The notes under the pieces were generated by a model, which saw nothing but the letters and a program-made list of their open reading frames with translations, searched no databases and was not told the DNA's origin. From Arcticibacterium sp047623945 (GTDB lineage: Bacteria > Bacteroidota > Bacteroidia > Cytophagales > Spirosomataceae): DNA of 13,083 bases. Positions 1 through 7,541 of the stretch are shown here, in pieces; positions within the stretch are counted from its first letter, which is position 1; each line of letters begins with the position of its first letter. Location: the NCBI GenBank assembly GCA_047623945.1, contig JBLHOT010000099.1, forward strand, positions 1 to 13,083, read 5' to 3'. Position numbers and translations under genes: made by a program.

Positions 1-340
1 AACATCAAAGACTTACTTATCATCATTTGTGCATAAACTGCGTGATTTAAGGCCAACTGAAAAAAGTCAATTCAACATGTGAATAAAGAAACTACAAACT
101 TGAATTATTGACCTGAATAGTTACGATCTTCTAATCTAATAAACTTTTTAGGGCCATCTGTCCTAAAGTCTCAAACATGTAGGAATAAAGCTGAGATATG
201 CCAAAATATGTCCAATTCGTATACAGATTTGCATAATCCGACCAAAGTATCTCAGATCTATAAATAGTACGTGGAATTAAATTAAAAGAAATTCTTCTGA
301 ATATGGTTCAGGCAAAAGCGATTCCCGATCTTTGCCGTTA
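1..340. other. non-coding leader upstream of mnmH
   Basis: No gene is supportable here. Plus-strand frame 2 is open from the left edge to a TGA at 80-82 (26 codons) and could be the tail of a gene lying outside the window, but nothing in it is recognisable. A perfect 8-bp inverted repeat, CTGAGATA at 191-198 and TATCTCAG at 248-255, encloses a 49-nt spacer; an RNA stem in the mnmH leader is possible, but a repeat of this size can arise by chance. No convincing Bacteroidota promoter (TTTG, about 19 nt, TAnnTTTG) was found. Confidence 0.5.
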
Positions 341-341
341 A
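303..341 (+). other. possible 12-codon leader ORF coupled to mnmH
   Basis: An ATG at 303 opens a 12-codon frame (MVQAKAIPDLCR) whose TAA stop at 339-341 overlaps the mnmH ATG at 341 as TAATG. This layout is typical of translational coupling, so the short frame could act as a leader peptide for mnmH-selD. There is no homology argument, and such a frame can occur by chance. Confidence 0.2.
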
Positions 342-1372
342 TGGCAGTAAATAAACTTGATATTGAGGATTTTTTAGATCTGGCGAAAAACCTACCAATT
401 TTGGATGTCAGAAGCCCAAGCGAATTTGCTCATACCCATATTTCGGGGGCATTATCCTTTCCTCTTTTCACAGACGAACAAAGGAAAGTGGTGGGCACTT
501 CTTACAAGCAGGAAAGTAGAGAAACCGCCATTAAAATTGGGCTAGATTATTTTGGCCCCAGGATGCGTGAGGTGGTGGAAACCGCAGAAATAATCTGTAT
601 TGGCAAAGCCAAAGAGGTTCTGATACATTGCTGGAGAGGCGGCATGCGAAGCGGTGCCGTGGCATGGCTCCTAGACTTATACGGCTTCAAAGTTCATAGT
701 CTAATAGGCGGCTATAAAGCCTACCGAAATTGGGTAATCAGTCAGTATAGTATCCAAAGAGAATTCAAAATACTAGGAGGATATACAGGTAGTGCTAAAA
801 CAGAAGTTTTAGCCGCTTTAAGTAAAAGTGGACTTGCCGTTATAGACTTAGAAGGCATTGCCAATCATCGAGGTTCCGCTTTGGGTGGCATTGGCCAACC
901 TCCACAGCCGAGTCAAGAGATGTTTGAAAACCTCTTGGGAATGGCCCTCCATAAAAACCATGATGCTCCATTTATTCTTTTAGAAGACGAAAGCCAGAGG
1001 ATTGGCAATATGCAAATTCCAAACGTTTTTTATGCTATGATGAAATCAAGTACTGTTTACTTCTTAGAAATCCCCTTTGAAAGTAGACTTGACTTTATCT
1101 GCCAAACATATGGCAAACTTCCTCGTGAACAAGTTATAGAGGCCATTTATAGAATTCAGAAAAGATTAGGAGGATTAGAGACAAAAAGTGCAGTTACACT
1201 TATAGAATCCGGAGATATCAAGGGCTGTTTTGAAATTCTCCTTCACTATTATGATAAATGCTATCTGAAAGCATCTCAAAAAAAATCAGCTATCATTCAC
1301 GTGCCTTTATCGTCTGTAGACATAAAGGCCAACCAAAAAGTATTAGAAAAATCATTCAATGAGCAAACCTGA
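341..1372 (+). CDS. mnmH: tRNA 2-selenouridine synthase MnmH (SelU)
   Basis: MnmH replaces the sulfur of 2-thiouridine at the wobble position of tRNAs for Lys, Glu and Gln with selenium, through a geranylated intermediate and using selenophosphate; it is cytoplasmic. The 343-residue product is close to the E. coli length (364). An N-terminal rhodanese domain (about 5-130) carries the active-site loop HCWRGGMRSG with Cys97. A C-terminal P-loop region follows, with GGYTGSAKT at 146-154 and the family signature DLEGIANHRGSALGG. The Walker A is unusual because the glycine before the lysine is alanine (Ala152). The ATG at 341 is preferred to an in-frame TTG at 332, because alignment begins with MAVNKLDIEDF. 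The gene overlaps selD, which supplies its substrate, by 14 nt, so one operon with coupled translation is likely. Confidence 0.95.
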   Translation: MAVNKLDIEDFLDLAKNLPILDVRSPSEFAHTHISGALSFPLFTDEQRKVVGTSYKQESRETAIKIGLDYFGPRMREVVETAEIICIGKAKEVLIHCWRGGMRSGAVAWLLDLYGFKVHSLIGGYKAYRNWVISQYSIQREFKILGGYTGSAKTEVLAALSKSGLAVIDLEGIANHRGSALGGIGQPPQPSQEMFENLLGMALHKNHDAPFILLEDESQRIGNMQIPNVFYAMMKSSTVYFLEIPFESRLDFICQTYGKLPREQVIEAIYRIQKRLGGLETKSAVTLIESGDIKGCFEILLHYYDKCYLKASQKKSAIIHVPLSSVDIKANQKVLEKSFNEQT

Positions 1373-2408
1373 AGAAGTAAAACTGACTCAATATTCACAC
1401 GGAGCAGGATGTGGCTGTAAAATTTCACCACAAGTTTTAGATGTTATTCTAAAAGGCAATGTGGCTATGCCTGATAACGATAAGCTGCTAGTAGGTAATC
1501 ATAGCCGAGATGATGCCGCGGTCCTAGATTTAGGCAATGGTACCGCCCTTATTTCTACAACGGACTTTTTTATGCCCATCGTAGACGACCCCTATAATTT
1601 CGGTAGAATAGCCTCTGCCAATGCCATTTCTGATGTCTACGCCATGGGAGGCAAACCTGTTTTAGCGATTGCCATTTTGGGCTGGCCCATTAATAAACTT
1701 GCACCAGAAATAGCCCAAAAGGTGATTGACGGAAGTAGGAGCATTTGTAAAGAGGCGGGTATTTCACTTGGGGGCGGACACAGCATTGATTCGCCAGAAC
1801 CTATTTTTGGTTTGGCCGTGAACGGCATTGTCTCCATAGAACATATTAAGCAAAATGACCGTGCTCAAGCTGGCGATATTTTGTTTCTCACTAAACCTAT
1901 CGGTGTTGGTATTTTAACTACTGCCGAGAAGAAAGGAATATTAAAAACGGAACATAAAGAATTAGCCGCCAATCAAATGATGCAGTTAAACAAGATTGGA
2001 GAAGTTTTAGGTAAATCTAAGGCTGTTAACGCTATAACTGATGTAACTGGTTTTGGTCTGTTAGGTCATTTGACAGAAATGGCAGAAGGTAGTAATCTTT
2101 CTGCTTTTGTAGCATTTGACAAAGTGCCCTTAATCACACCCTCCATTCTAGATTACATCAATGAAGGTGCCGTGCCCGGCGGAACAAACAGGAACTGGGA
2201 CAGCTATGGTCATAAAATTGGAGATATAAGTCCGCTTCAAAAAGCAATTCTTGCCGACCCTCAAACAAGTGGTGGTCTTTTAGTGTCGGTCAATAAGGAT
2301 GCAGTCAAAGAGGTTCAAACCATCCTCTCTGAAAACGGATTGGGTCAATTCATTGAACCTATTGGCTACATGAAAGAGCAGGGAGAAAAAGTAGTGGAAG
2401 TCGGCTGA
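1359..2408 (+). CDS. selD: selenide, water dikinase (selenophosphate synthase)
   Basis: SelD makes selenophosphate from selenide and ATP, the selenium donor for MnmH and for selenocysteine synthesis. The 349-residue product matches the usual length (E. coli 347) and is collinear with it. The N-terminal glycine-rich loop LTQYSHGAGCGCK contains the catalytic Cys18 and Lys21, equivalent to E. coli Cys17 and Lys20; the position that is selenocysteine in some SelD proteins is cysteine here. The ATP/metal-binding segments RDDAAV, STTDFFMPIVDDP, GGHSIDSPEPIFGL, TDVTGFGLLGH and DPQTSGGLL are all present. The ATG lies inside the end of mnmH. No selA, selB or selC is in the window, so the local context points to tRNA selenation, not selenoprotein synthesis; genes elsewhere could change that view. 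Confidence 0.97.
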   Translation: MSKPEEVKLTQYSHGAGCGCKISPQVLDVILKGNVAMPDNDKLLVGNHSRDDAAVLDLGNGTALISTTDFFMPIVDDPYNFGRIASANAISDVYAMGGKPVLAIAILGWPINKLAPEIAQKVIDGSRSICKEAGISLGGGHSIDSPEPIFGLAVNGIVSIEHIKQNDRAQAGDILFLTKPIGVGILTTAEKKGILKTEHKELAANQMMQLNKIGEVLGKSKAVNAITDVTGFGLLGHLTEMAEGSNLSAFVAFDKVPLITPSILDYINEGAVPGGTNRNWDSYGHKIGDISPLQKAILADPQTSGGLLVSVNKDAVKEVQTILSENGLGQFIEPIGYMKEQGEKVVEVG

Positions 2409-2770
2409 AATTTGAGAGCCTTTCGCTTTAGAAGATGGCCAAGTGCCTCTGTTATCGTTTAGCTAGACTGCAAATTCGTAAGCTGAGGGTGCCTCGGTGA
2501 GCAGTCAACTACAGCATTTGACTTATTCAGCCGACCAATCGAGTACTTCGGGGGCCGAAATGAACCTCAAGCCTCCTTGGAGAGTTAGAATGAACGAACA
2601 CCTACGCCCGCTTTAACTTTTAAAACCTCAGTCCCAGGTAACATATAGTAATTACATCTTGAGCTCTTAGATAAACTCAGACTACCCCTCATTGGCGAAT
2701 AAACCCCCTGCATTAAAAGTCTGATTTCGGTACCTCAAGCCAGTGCTTATTTAGCTAAGACTTTAGAGTA
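2409..2770. other. convergent intergenic region, possible structured RNA
   Basis: This 362-bp gap lies between the 3' ends of selD and dctM. All frames on both strands are broken by stops, and no gene is supportable. The part from 2409 to about 2640 looks richer in G+C than the other intergenic stretches. It holds a nested stem candidate: GACTGC 2466-2471 with GCAGTC 2501-2506, enclosing 2482-2488 with 2492-2498, the latter counting G-U pairs. Other candidates are a hairpin TTCGG-GGG-CCGAA (2547-2559), the dyad CTCC-TT-GGAG (2573-2582), and TCAGACT 2677-2683 with AGTCTGA 2718-2724. The 10-mer ACCTCAAGCC occurs twice (2564-2573 and 2732-2741). No classical terminator with a U-tract was found. 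It could be a 3' UTR, a small RNA or decayed sequence; nothing matched an RNA family I know. Confidence 0.4.
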
Positions 2771-4075
2771 TTATAGGCCAAAAAGTCTTGGTAACCACAG
2801 TGAAATTTCTTCAAAGAAAGTTACTAGAAAAAGAACAACTACCATAGAGAGTAAGAAAGGCATCAAAGGTTTAATAACCTTGGTCACGGGTATTTTAGCC
2901 ACCCCAGCACCTACAAAAAGTATGGTACCTACTGGTGGAGTACAAACTCCGATACACAGATTCAATACCATAATAATTCCAAAGTGTACGGGATCCATTC
3001 CTAATGACATCACTACAGGGAGGAAAATGGGTGTAAAAATCAGCACAGCTGGTGTCATGTCCATGAACGTCCCCACAATCAACAGCGTAATATTGATCAG
3101 AATAAAAATCAAAATGGGATTACTTACCGTTTCTAGCAGAAATGAGGTAAGTAATTGTGGAATGCTCTCAAAAGAAAACAACCAAGACATGGCCATGGAT
3201 GTACATATCAAAAACATGACTATGGCCGTAGTTCGGGCACTATTTAGCAGAATCCCAGGTAAATCCTTTACCGTAATGGTTTTATAAATGGCTCCTAAAA
3301 CTAAGGCATAAAATACGGCTATGGCAGCTGCTTCTGTTGCAGTAAAAATCCCTTTAACTATACCTCCAACTATAATCACGAGCATCAAAAGACTGAAAAA
3401 AGCCTTTCTAAAATCAGTCCATAGGCTGCTAAGAGATATCCTATCCCCTTTTTTAAACTTCCTTTTTCTAGCTATTACAGCCGCTACAAGCATCAGTCCT
3501 AGGCCTACTAAAAGTCCTGGCAAATAACCAGCAATAAACAGAGATGCCACAGAGGCTGCACCACCACTAGCAAGAGCATAAACTATTAAAACATTACTAG
3601 GAGGGATTAACAAACCCGTAGTAGAAGATGAAATATTTATAGCCGCACTAAATGGTCTAGGGTATCCTTCCTTTTCCATCCTTTCTGTCATGACACTTCC
3701 TATGGCAGAAGCTGCCGCCACCGCAGAGCCAGATATGGCACCAAAAAGCATGGCTGCCAATATGTTGACATAAGCGAGTCCGCCAGGTAAACTTCCAACG
3801 AGCGATTTTGCGAAATTTATGAGTCTATTGGCTATACCTCCCCTATTCATGAGTTCACCCGCCAAAACGAAAAATGGTATAGCCAAAAGTGCGAAACTAT
3901 CTATTCCAGTAGTCATCCTTTGAGCTACTGTAGTAAGGCCCGGCATGACAGCGATATTTAATAATATGGTGAGCGTGGTAGAGATACCAATACTATACGC
4001 TACCGGTACGCCATAAGCCAAGAGACCAAAAAAACTGATAAAGAGTAAAAGAATACTTATTACTTCTATAGACAT
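2771..4075 (-). CDS. dctM: TRAP transporter large permease (DctM family)
   Basis: This is the large membrane subunit of a tripartite ATP-independent periplasmic transporter, the part that forms the Na+-coupled translocation path in the inner membrane. The 434-residue protein has the usual length and is hydrophobic throughout, with about 11-12 likely membrane segments. Family landmarks include the N-terminal GVPVAYSIG, the segment AIPFFVLAGELMNRGGIANRL, the first repeat's SSSTTGLLIPPSN, and in the second repeat GTFMDMTPAVLIFTPIFLP and CIGVCTPPVG. It is the last gene of the dctP-dctQ-dctM operon and starts 4 nt after the dctQ stop. Substrate cannot be read from this subunit. Confidence 0.94.
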   Translation of the reverse strand: MSIEVISILLLFISFFGLLAYGVPVAYSIGISTTLTILLNIAVMPGLTTVAQRMTTGIDSFALLAIPFFVLAGELMNRGGIANRLINFAKSLVGSLPGGLAYVNILAAMLFGAISGSAVAAASAIGSVMTERMEKEGYPRPFSAAINISSSTTGLLIPPSNVLIVYALASGGAASVASLFIAGYLPGLLVGLGLMLVAAVIARKRKFKKGDRISLSSLWTDFRKAFFSLLMLVIIVGGIVKGIFTATEAAAIAVFYALVLGAIYKTITVKDLPGILLNSARTTAIVMFLICTSMAMSWLFSFESIPQLLTSFLLETVSNPILIFILINITLLIVGTFMDMTPAVLIFTPIFLPVVMSLGMDPVHFGIIMVLNLCIGVCTPPVGTILFVGAGVAKIPVTKVIKPLMPFLLSMVVVLFLVTFFEEISLWLPRLFGL

Positions 4076-4079
4076 AAGT

Positions 4080-4562
4080 TTAGGATTTTACGGCCTCTTC
4101 GCCTGGATTAAGGATATTGTAAATACTATAAAACATAATGAAAAGCCCGCTGACAGGTACTATGGCATAAACATAGCCTAGAGAAACATGCATAGCAGGA
4201 GATATTTGTCCTAAGCGAAGCGTGGTATAAACCAAATTCCCTCCACCGACCACCATCACCACAAAGGCAAAGACAAGCATGAGTACTTCTATAATTTTGT
4301 TGCGTTTCTTAAGTTTCTCAGCACTTAAGTTTCTTGTGAAAAAGTCAATAGATAGATGCTCTCGTTTGCCATTTAAGTAGGCCGCTCCTAAAATACCTAA
4401 CCAGATAAGAGCAAAGCGAGCAAACTCCTCAGTAAAAGAGAAAGACTGGCCTAAGACGTAGCGACTAAAGACTTGCCAAAGCACGTCAACGACCAATAAG
4501 CCAAAGATGGTTACTAGAATAAATTCAATAATTCGATTTAACGTATGAAAGAGTTTTGTCAT
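4080..4562 (-). CDS. dctQ: TRAP transporter small permease (DctQ family)
   Basis: DctQ is the small membrane subunit that scaffolds the large permease in TRAP transporters. The 160-residue protein shows four hydrophobic segments (about 10-35, 47-65, 88-110 and 125-150). The family signature lies in the second: FTEEFARFALIWLGILGAAY followed by KREHLSIDFF. It is a separate gene, not fused to dctM as in some TRAP systems. It lies 19 nt after dctP and 4 nt before dctM, consistent with one transcript. No Shine-Dalgarno sequence is seen before the ATG, as is common in Bacteroidota. Confidence 0.92.
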   Translation of the reverse strand: MTKLFHTLNRIIEFILVTIFGLLVVDVLWQVFSRYVLGQSFSFTEEFARFALIWLGILGAAYLNGKREHLSIDFFTRNLSAEKLKKRNKIIEVLMLVFAFVVMVVGGGNLVYTTLRLGQISPAMHVSLGYVYAIVPVSGLFIMFYSIYNILNPGEEAVKS

Positions 4563-4581
4563 TGGTTGAATATTTTATAGC

Positions 4582-5556
4582 TTAATTGGCCAAGATTTCA
4601 TTCACAAGTTTATTCATTTTGGGGTCTTTAGAAAATTCCGCCAAAACAGTTTTCGTTTTTTCTGCGAAGAGGCTCTTATCTGGATAAATGACTTCAACAT
4701 TAGATTCTTTCATCTTTTTAAAGCACTCCTCCACATCATCCTTCCAAAACTTCTTTTGAGCAGTAACAGATTTAATAGCTGCTGATTTCATCCAAATTTG
4801 TTCTTCTGGACTTAGCGACTCCCAATAATTGGTGCCTATCACCATCACATCAGGCATTAAACTATGCTGATCTAAAGTATAAAACTTGCACACTTCATAA
4901 TGCCCAGAAGTAATAAAGGATGGTGGATTGTTTTCTGCTCCATCTACCACTCCTTGCTGCAGGGCAGTATACAATTCGCCATAGGCCATCGGTGTGGCAG
5001 AACCACCCATGGCATTTACCATATCTACAGACATCTGATGATTCATCACCCTAATCTTTAGTCCAGCCAAATCTTCCGGAGTTTTTATGGGCTTATCTTT
5101 TGTATAGAAACTCCTACTGCCTGCATTATAAAAACATAGACCTCTTAATAAATACTCGCTACCGGCTTCTAAAATGGCTTCCCCCGTTTTTCCTTCGAGC
5201 ACTTTAAAAAGATGGTCCTCGTCTCTGAATAAATAAGGAACGCCTAGAACCTGATATTCTGGAGCAAAATTGGCCATAGCTCCGGCACTTACTTTGGTCA
5301 TGGCTATGCTCCCAATTTGGAGCAATTCTAACACCTCTCGTTCTGTGCCCAATTGCCCGTCTGGGAATATCTTTACGGCCAATTTTCCACCTGACGCCTT
5401 CAATACTTCTGCTGCAAAAACTTCCATTCCTTTATGCACAGGGTGCGAAGTAGGTAAAGAATGAGCCAAATAGGCCACTTTTTGGTCAGTGATTTGTTTG
5501 CAAGAAACCGTAAGGAAAAGACTACATATACCTAAAATGGCTAATGCTTTTTTCAT
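4582..5556 (-). CDS. dctP: TRAP solute-binding lipoprotein (DctP family)
   Basis: This periplasmic binding protein captures the substrate and delivers it to DctQM. The 324-residue product begins with a lipoprotein signal (MKKALAILG...LTVSC), with Cys19 the likely lipidated residue, so it is probably membrane-anchored. The DctP-family core is clear: GTEREVLELLQIGSIAM near 70-86, EDLAGLKIRV with Arg169 at the position that usually binds a substrate carboxylate, and the GELYTALQQGVVDGAENNP segment near 193-211. The retained arginine suggests an acidic ligand such as a sugar acid. However, some TRAP systems carry uncharged polyols, and the gene diverges from araBA, so substrate is unresolved. It heads the operon, and its promoter should lie in 5557-5895. 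Confidence 0.93.
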   Translation of the reverse strand: MKKALAILGICSLFLTVSCKQITDQKVAYLAHSLPTSHPVHKGMEVFAAEVLKASGGKLAVKIFPDGQLGTEREVLELLQIGSIAMTKVSAGAMANFAPEYQVLGVPYLFRDEDHLFKVLEGKTGEAILEAGSEYLLRGLCFYNAGSRSFYTKDKPIKTPEDLAGLKIRVMNHQMSVDMVNAMGGSATPMAYGELYTALQQGVVDGAENNPPSFITSGHYEVCKFYTLDQHSLMPDVMVIGTNYWESLSPEEQIWMKSAAIKSVTAQKKFWKDDVEECFKKMKESNVEVIYPDKSLFAEKTKTVLAEFSKDPKMNKLVNEILAN

Positions 5557-5895
5557 ACTTTATTATTTCAATAATTCCATAAAAATAGGGAGCTCAGGGT
5601 AAATTCAAAGGCTTATGCCACTTAAATTCTTTCGGAGCAATTAACACAGAGATCGGCTCATTCCAATATAGAAGATGCTCAATTGATCTGTTTTCATTCA
5701 AAATTGTCAAATTAGTATTAGTTGGAGGGTGATGGGTGAATTCAACTATTACTCTTTGGGTTCGTTGATTTCACATTTACTTCGACTAAAATCAAGTCCT
5801 TGGAAAAACGTATATTTTGTAAGCCATTTGTTCCTTCTTGAAAATTGACGCTACTTTAAAGATAGAATTCAACCATATAAAACAAATTGCCACGC
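5557..5895. promoter_or_regulatory. divergent control region between dctP and araB
   Basis: This gap of about 340 bp separates the divergent TRAP operon and araBA and must hold promoters for both. No ORF is supportable. On the plus strand, TATATTTT (5811-5818) matches the Bacteroidota -7 consensus TAnnTTTG at 7 of 8 positions, 78 bp before the araB ATG, but without a good TTTG element at the right spacing. Just upstream, TTGATTT (5765-5771) and AAATCAA (5789-5795) form a 7-bp inverted repeat that could be an operator. On the minus strand, TATATTGG (5669-5676) is a 7-of-8 match for a dctP -7 element. The palindrome ATTATT-TC-AATAAT (5562-5575) lies next to the dctP start. All these are weak individually. 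Confidence 0.4.
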
Positions 5896-7530
5896 ATGGA
5901 TAAATATGTTATCGGGATAGATTTTGGAACAGATTCCGTTAGGGCTCTCGTTATAAACACTAAAGATGGAACCTCTCATGGAACCGCAGTAGCTTTTTAC
6001 CCTCGTTGGAAAGCTGGTAAATATTGCGATCCACTGGCCTCTCAATTCAGACAACATCCCTTAGATTATTTAGAAAGTCTCGAAAGTGCTGTCACAAATG
6101 CACTTAAAGAAGCCGGAAAATCAATTGCGGCAAATGTGGTAGGTATTTCTGTGGATACCACCGGCTCTACCCCTGTGGCTGTTGATAAAAATGGCACACC
6201 CCTGGCCCTACTCCCGGAATTTGAAGAAAACCCCAATGGGATGTTTATTCTCTGGAAAGACCATACCGGCAACGCAGAGGCCGAAGAGATAAATACTTTA
6301 GCAAAGAACTGGGACATAGATTTCACAAAATACGTAGGTGGTATTTACTCCTCCGAGTGGTTTTGGGCTAAAATATTAAGAACCCTTAGAGTGGATGAAA
6401 CCATAAGAGAAAAAGCCTTTTCTTGGGTAGAGCACTGCGACTGGATTTCGGCAGAACTCACGGGAAATACGAACCCAATAGAACTTAAAAGAAGTAGATG
6501 TGCCGCTGGCCATAAAGCCATGTGGCACGAAGACTTTGACGGTCTACCTTCTCAGGCTTTCCTTTCTAAACTCGACCCACTTTTGAATGGGATTAGAGAA
6601 CGGCTTTTCTCCGAAACAGCTACTTCAGACCAGATCATGGGAACACTTTCTCCTCCATGGGCTAAGAAACTTGGACTTCCTGAAAATGTGGTCATTGGTG
6701 TAGGAGCTTTTGACGCTCATATGGGCGGTGTAGGAGCAGAAATAAGTCCCTATTCTTTGGTAAGGGTTATGGGAACCTCCACTTGCGATATGCTGGTAGC
6801 ACCTACTGAGGAAGTAGGAGATTTGCTCATCAAAGGTATTTGCGGACAAGTAGATGGCTCTATCCTGCCCGGCATGTTAGGAATGGAGGCTGGTCAGTCG
6901 GCTTTTGGAGATGTTTATGCTTGGTTTCAAAGGTTAATTCTAGGGCCCGTGAATGATTTGATAGATGATGCTGAGCTAAAGGTAAAATTAGCCGACGAAC
7001 TTATCCCTCATTTGGCTGAGAAAGCTGCGGCATTACCACTTACAGAAAATGACTCCATAGCTCTAGACTGGTTTAATGGGCGACGAACACCGGATGCCAA
7101 TCATACCGTAAAAGGTGCCATTACCGGCTTGAACTTAGGGAGCGACGCTGTGATAGTTTTTAAAGCTTTGGTGGAAGCGACGGCCTTTGGTTCAAAGGCC
7201 ATTGTAGACCGTTTTGTTTCTGAAGGTGTGCCTATCCGCCAAGTCATTGCCATTGGGGGCGTAGCCAATAAATCATCCTTTGTGATGCAAACCTTATCCG
7301 ATGTCTTAAATCTACCCATTAAGGTAGCGGCATCTGACCAAGCTTGTGCTCTAGGTGCAGGAATGTTTGCTGCCGTAGCCGCAGGCGTTTATCCAAACAT
7401 AGAAACAGCACAAAAAGCCATGGGCTCAGGTTTTGATACCGAATATCAACCTAATCCCGAAAAGTATAAAATCTACAATTCCCTTTACACTAAATATATA
7501 AAACTTGGAGAGTTTATTGAACACGCTTAA
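5896..7530 (+). CDS. araB: L-ribulokinase
   Basis: AraB phosphorylates L-ribulose to L-ribulose-5-phosphate with ATP, the second step of L-arabinose breakdown; it is cytoplasmic. The 544-residue product has the length of ribulokinases, which are longer than most FGGY kinases. The N-terminal FGGY domain opens with YVIGIDFGTDSVRALV (4-19) and includes FRQHPLDYLESLE, typical of AraB, and CDWISAELTG. The interdomain segment GVGAFDAHMGG holds Asp273, the likely catalytic base, followed by MGTSTCDM (292-299). The C-terminal domain has IGGVANKS (453-460) and DQACALGAGMFAA. I chose the ATG at 5896 over an in-frame TTG at 5887 because homologous sequence starts with MDKYVIG. araA follows after 11 nt. 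Xylulokinase is less likely given the araA partner and the length. Confidence 0.94.
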   Translation: MDKYVIGIDFGTDSVRALVINTKDGTSHGTAVAFYPRWKAGKYCDPLASQFRQHPLDYLESLESAVTNALKEAGKSIAANVVGISVDTTGSTPVAVDKNGTPLALLPEFEENPNGMFILWKDHTGNAEAEEINTLAKNWDIDFTKYVGGIYSSEWFWAKILRTLRVDETIREKAFSWVEHCDWISAELTGNTNPIELKRSRCAAGHKAMWHEDFDGLPSQAFLSKLDPLLNGIRERLFSETATSDQIMGTLSPPWAKKLGLPENVVIGVGAFDAHMGGVGAEISPYSLVRVMGTSTCDMLVAPTEEVGDLLIKGICGQVDGSILPGMLGMEAGQSAFGDVYAWFQRLILGPVNDLIDDAELKVKLADELIPHLAEKAAALPLTENDSIALDWFNGRRTPDANHTVKGAITGLNLGSDAVIVFKALVEATAFGSKAIVDRFVSEGVPIRQVIAIGGVANKSSFVMQTLSDVLNLPIKVAASDQACALGAGMFAAVAAGVYPNIETAQKAMGSGFDTEYQPNPEKYKIYNSLYTKYIKLGEFIEHA

Positions 7531-7541
7531 ATAAAAACACA

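Noticed and set aside
2..82. Open frame at the left edge as the tail of an upstream gene
   Set aside because: At 26 codons with no recognisable motif, it is too short to support as a feature; mentioned only in the leader entry.
332..340. TTG at 332 as the mnmH start
   Set aside because: The ATG three codons later (341) begins the recognisable sequence, and TTG starts are less frequent; the TAATG junction also favours 341.
2409..2770. tmRNA, RNase P RNA or SRP RNA in the convergent gap
   Set aside because: None of the conserved core sequences of these RNAs was seen on either strand.
2880..3527. Plus-strand ORFs of 135 and 68 codons inside dctM
   Set aside because: They lie antisense to a well-supported TRAP permease gene and have no recognisable protein features.
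5887..5895. TTG at 5887 as the araB start
   Set aside because: The in-frame ATG at 5896 gives the usual short N-terminus before YVIGIDFGTDS.
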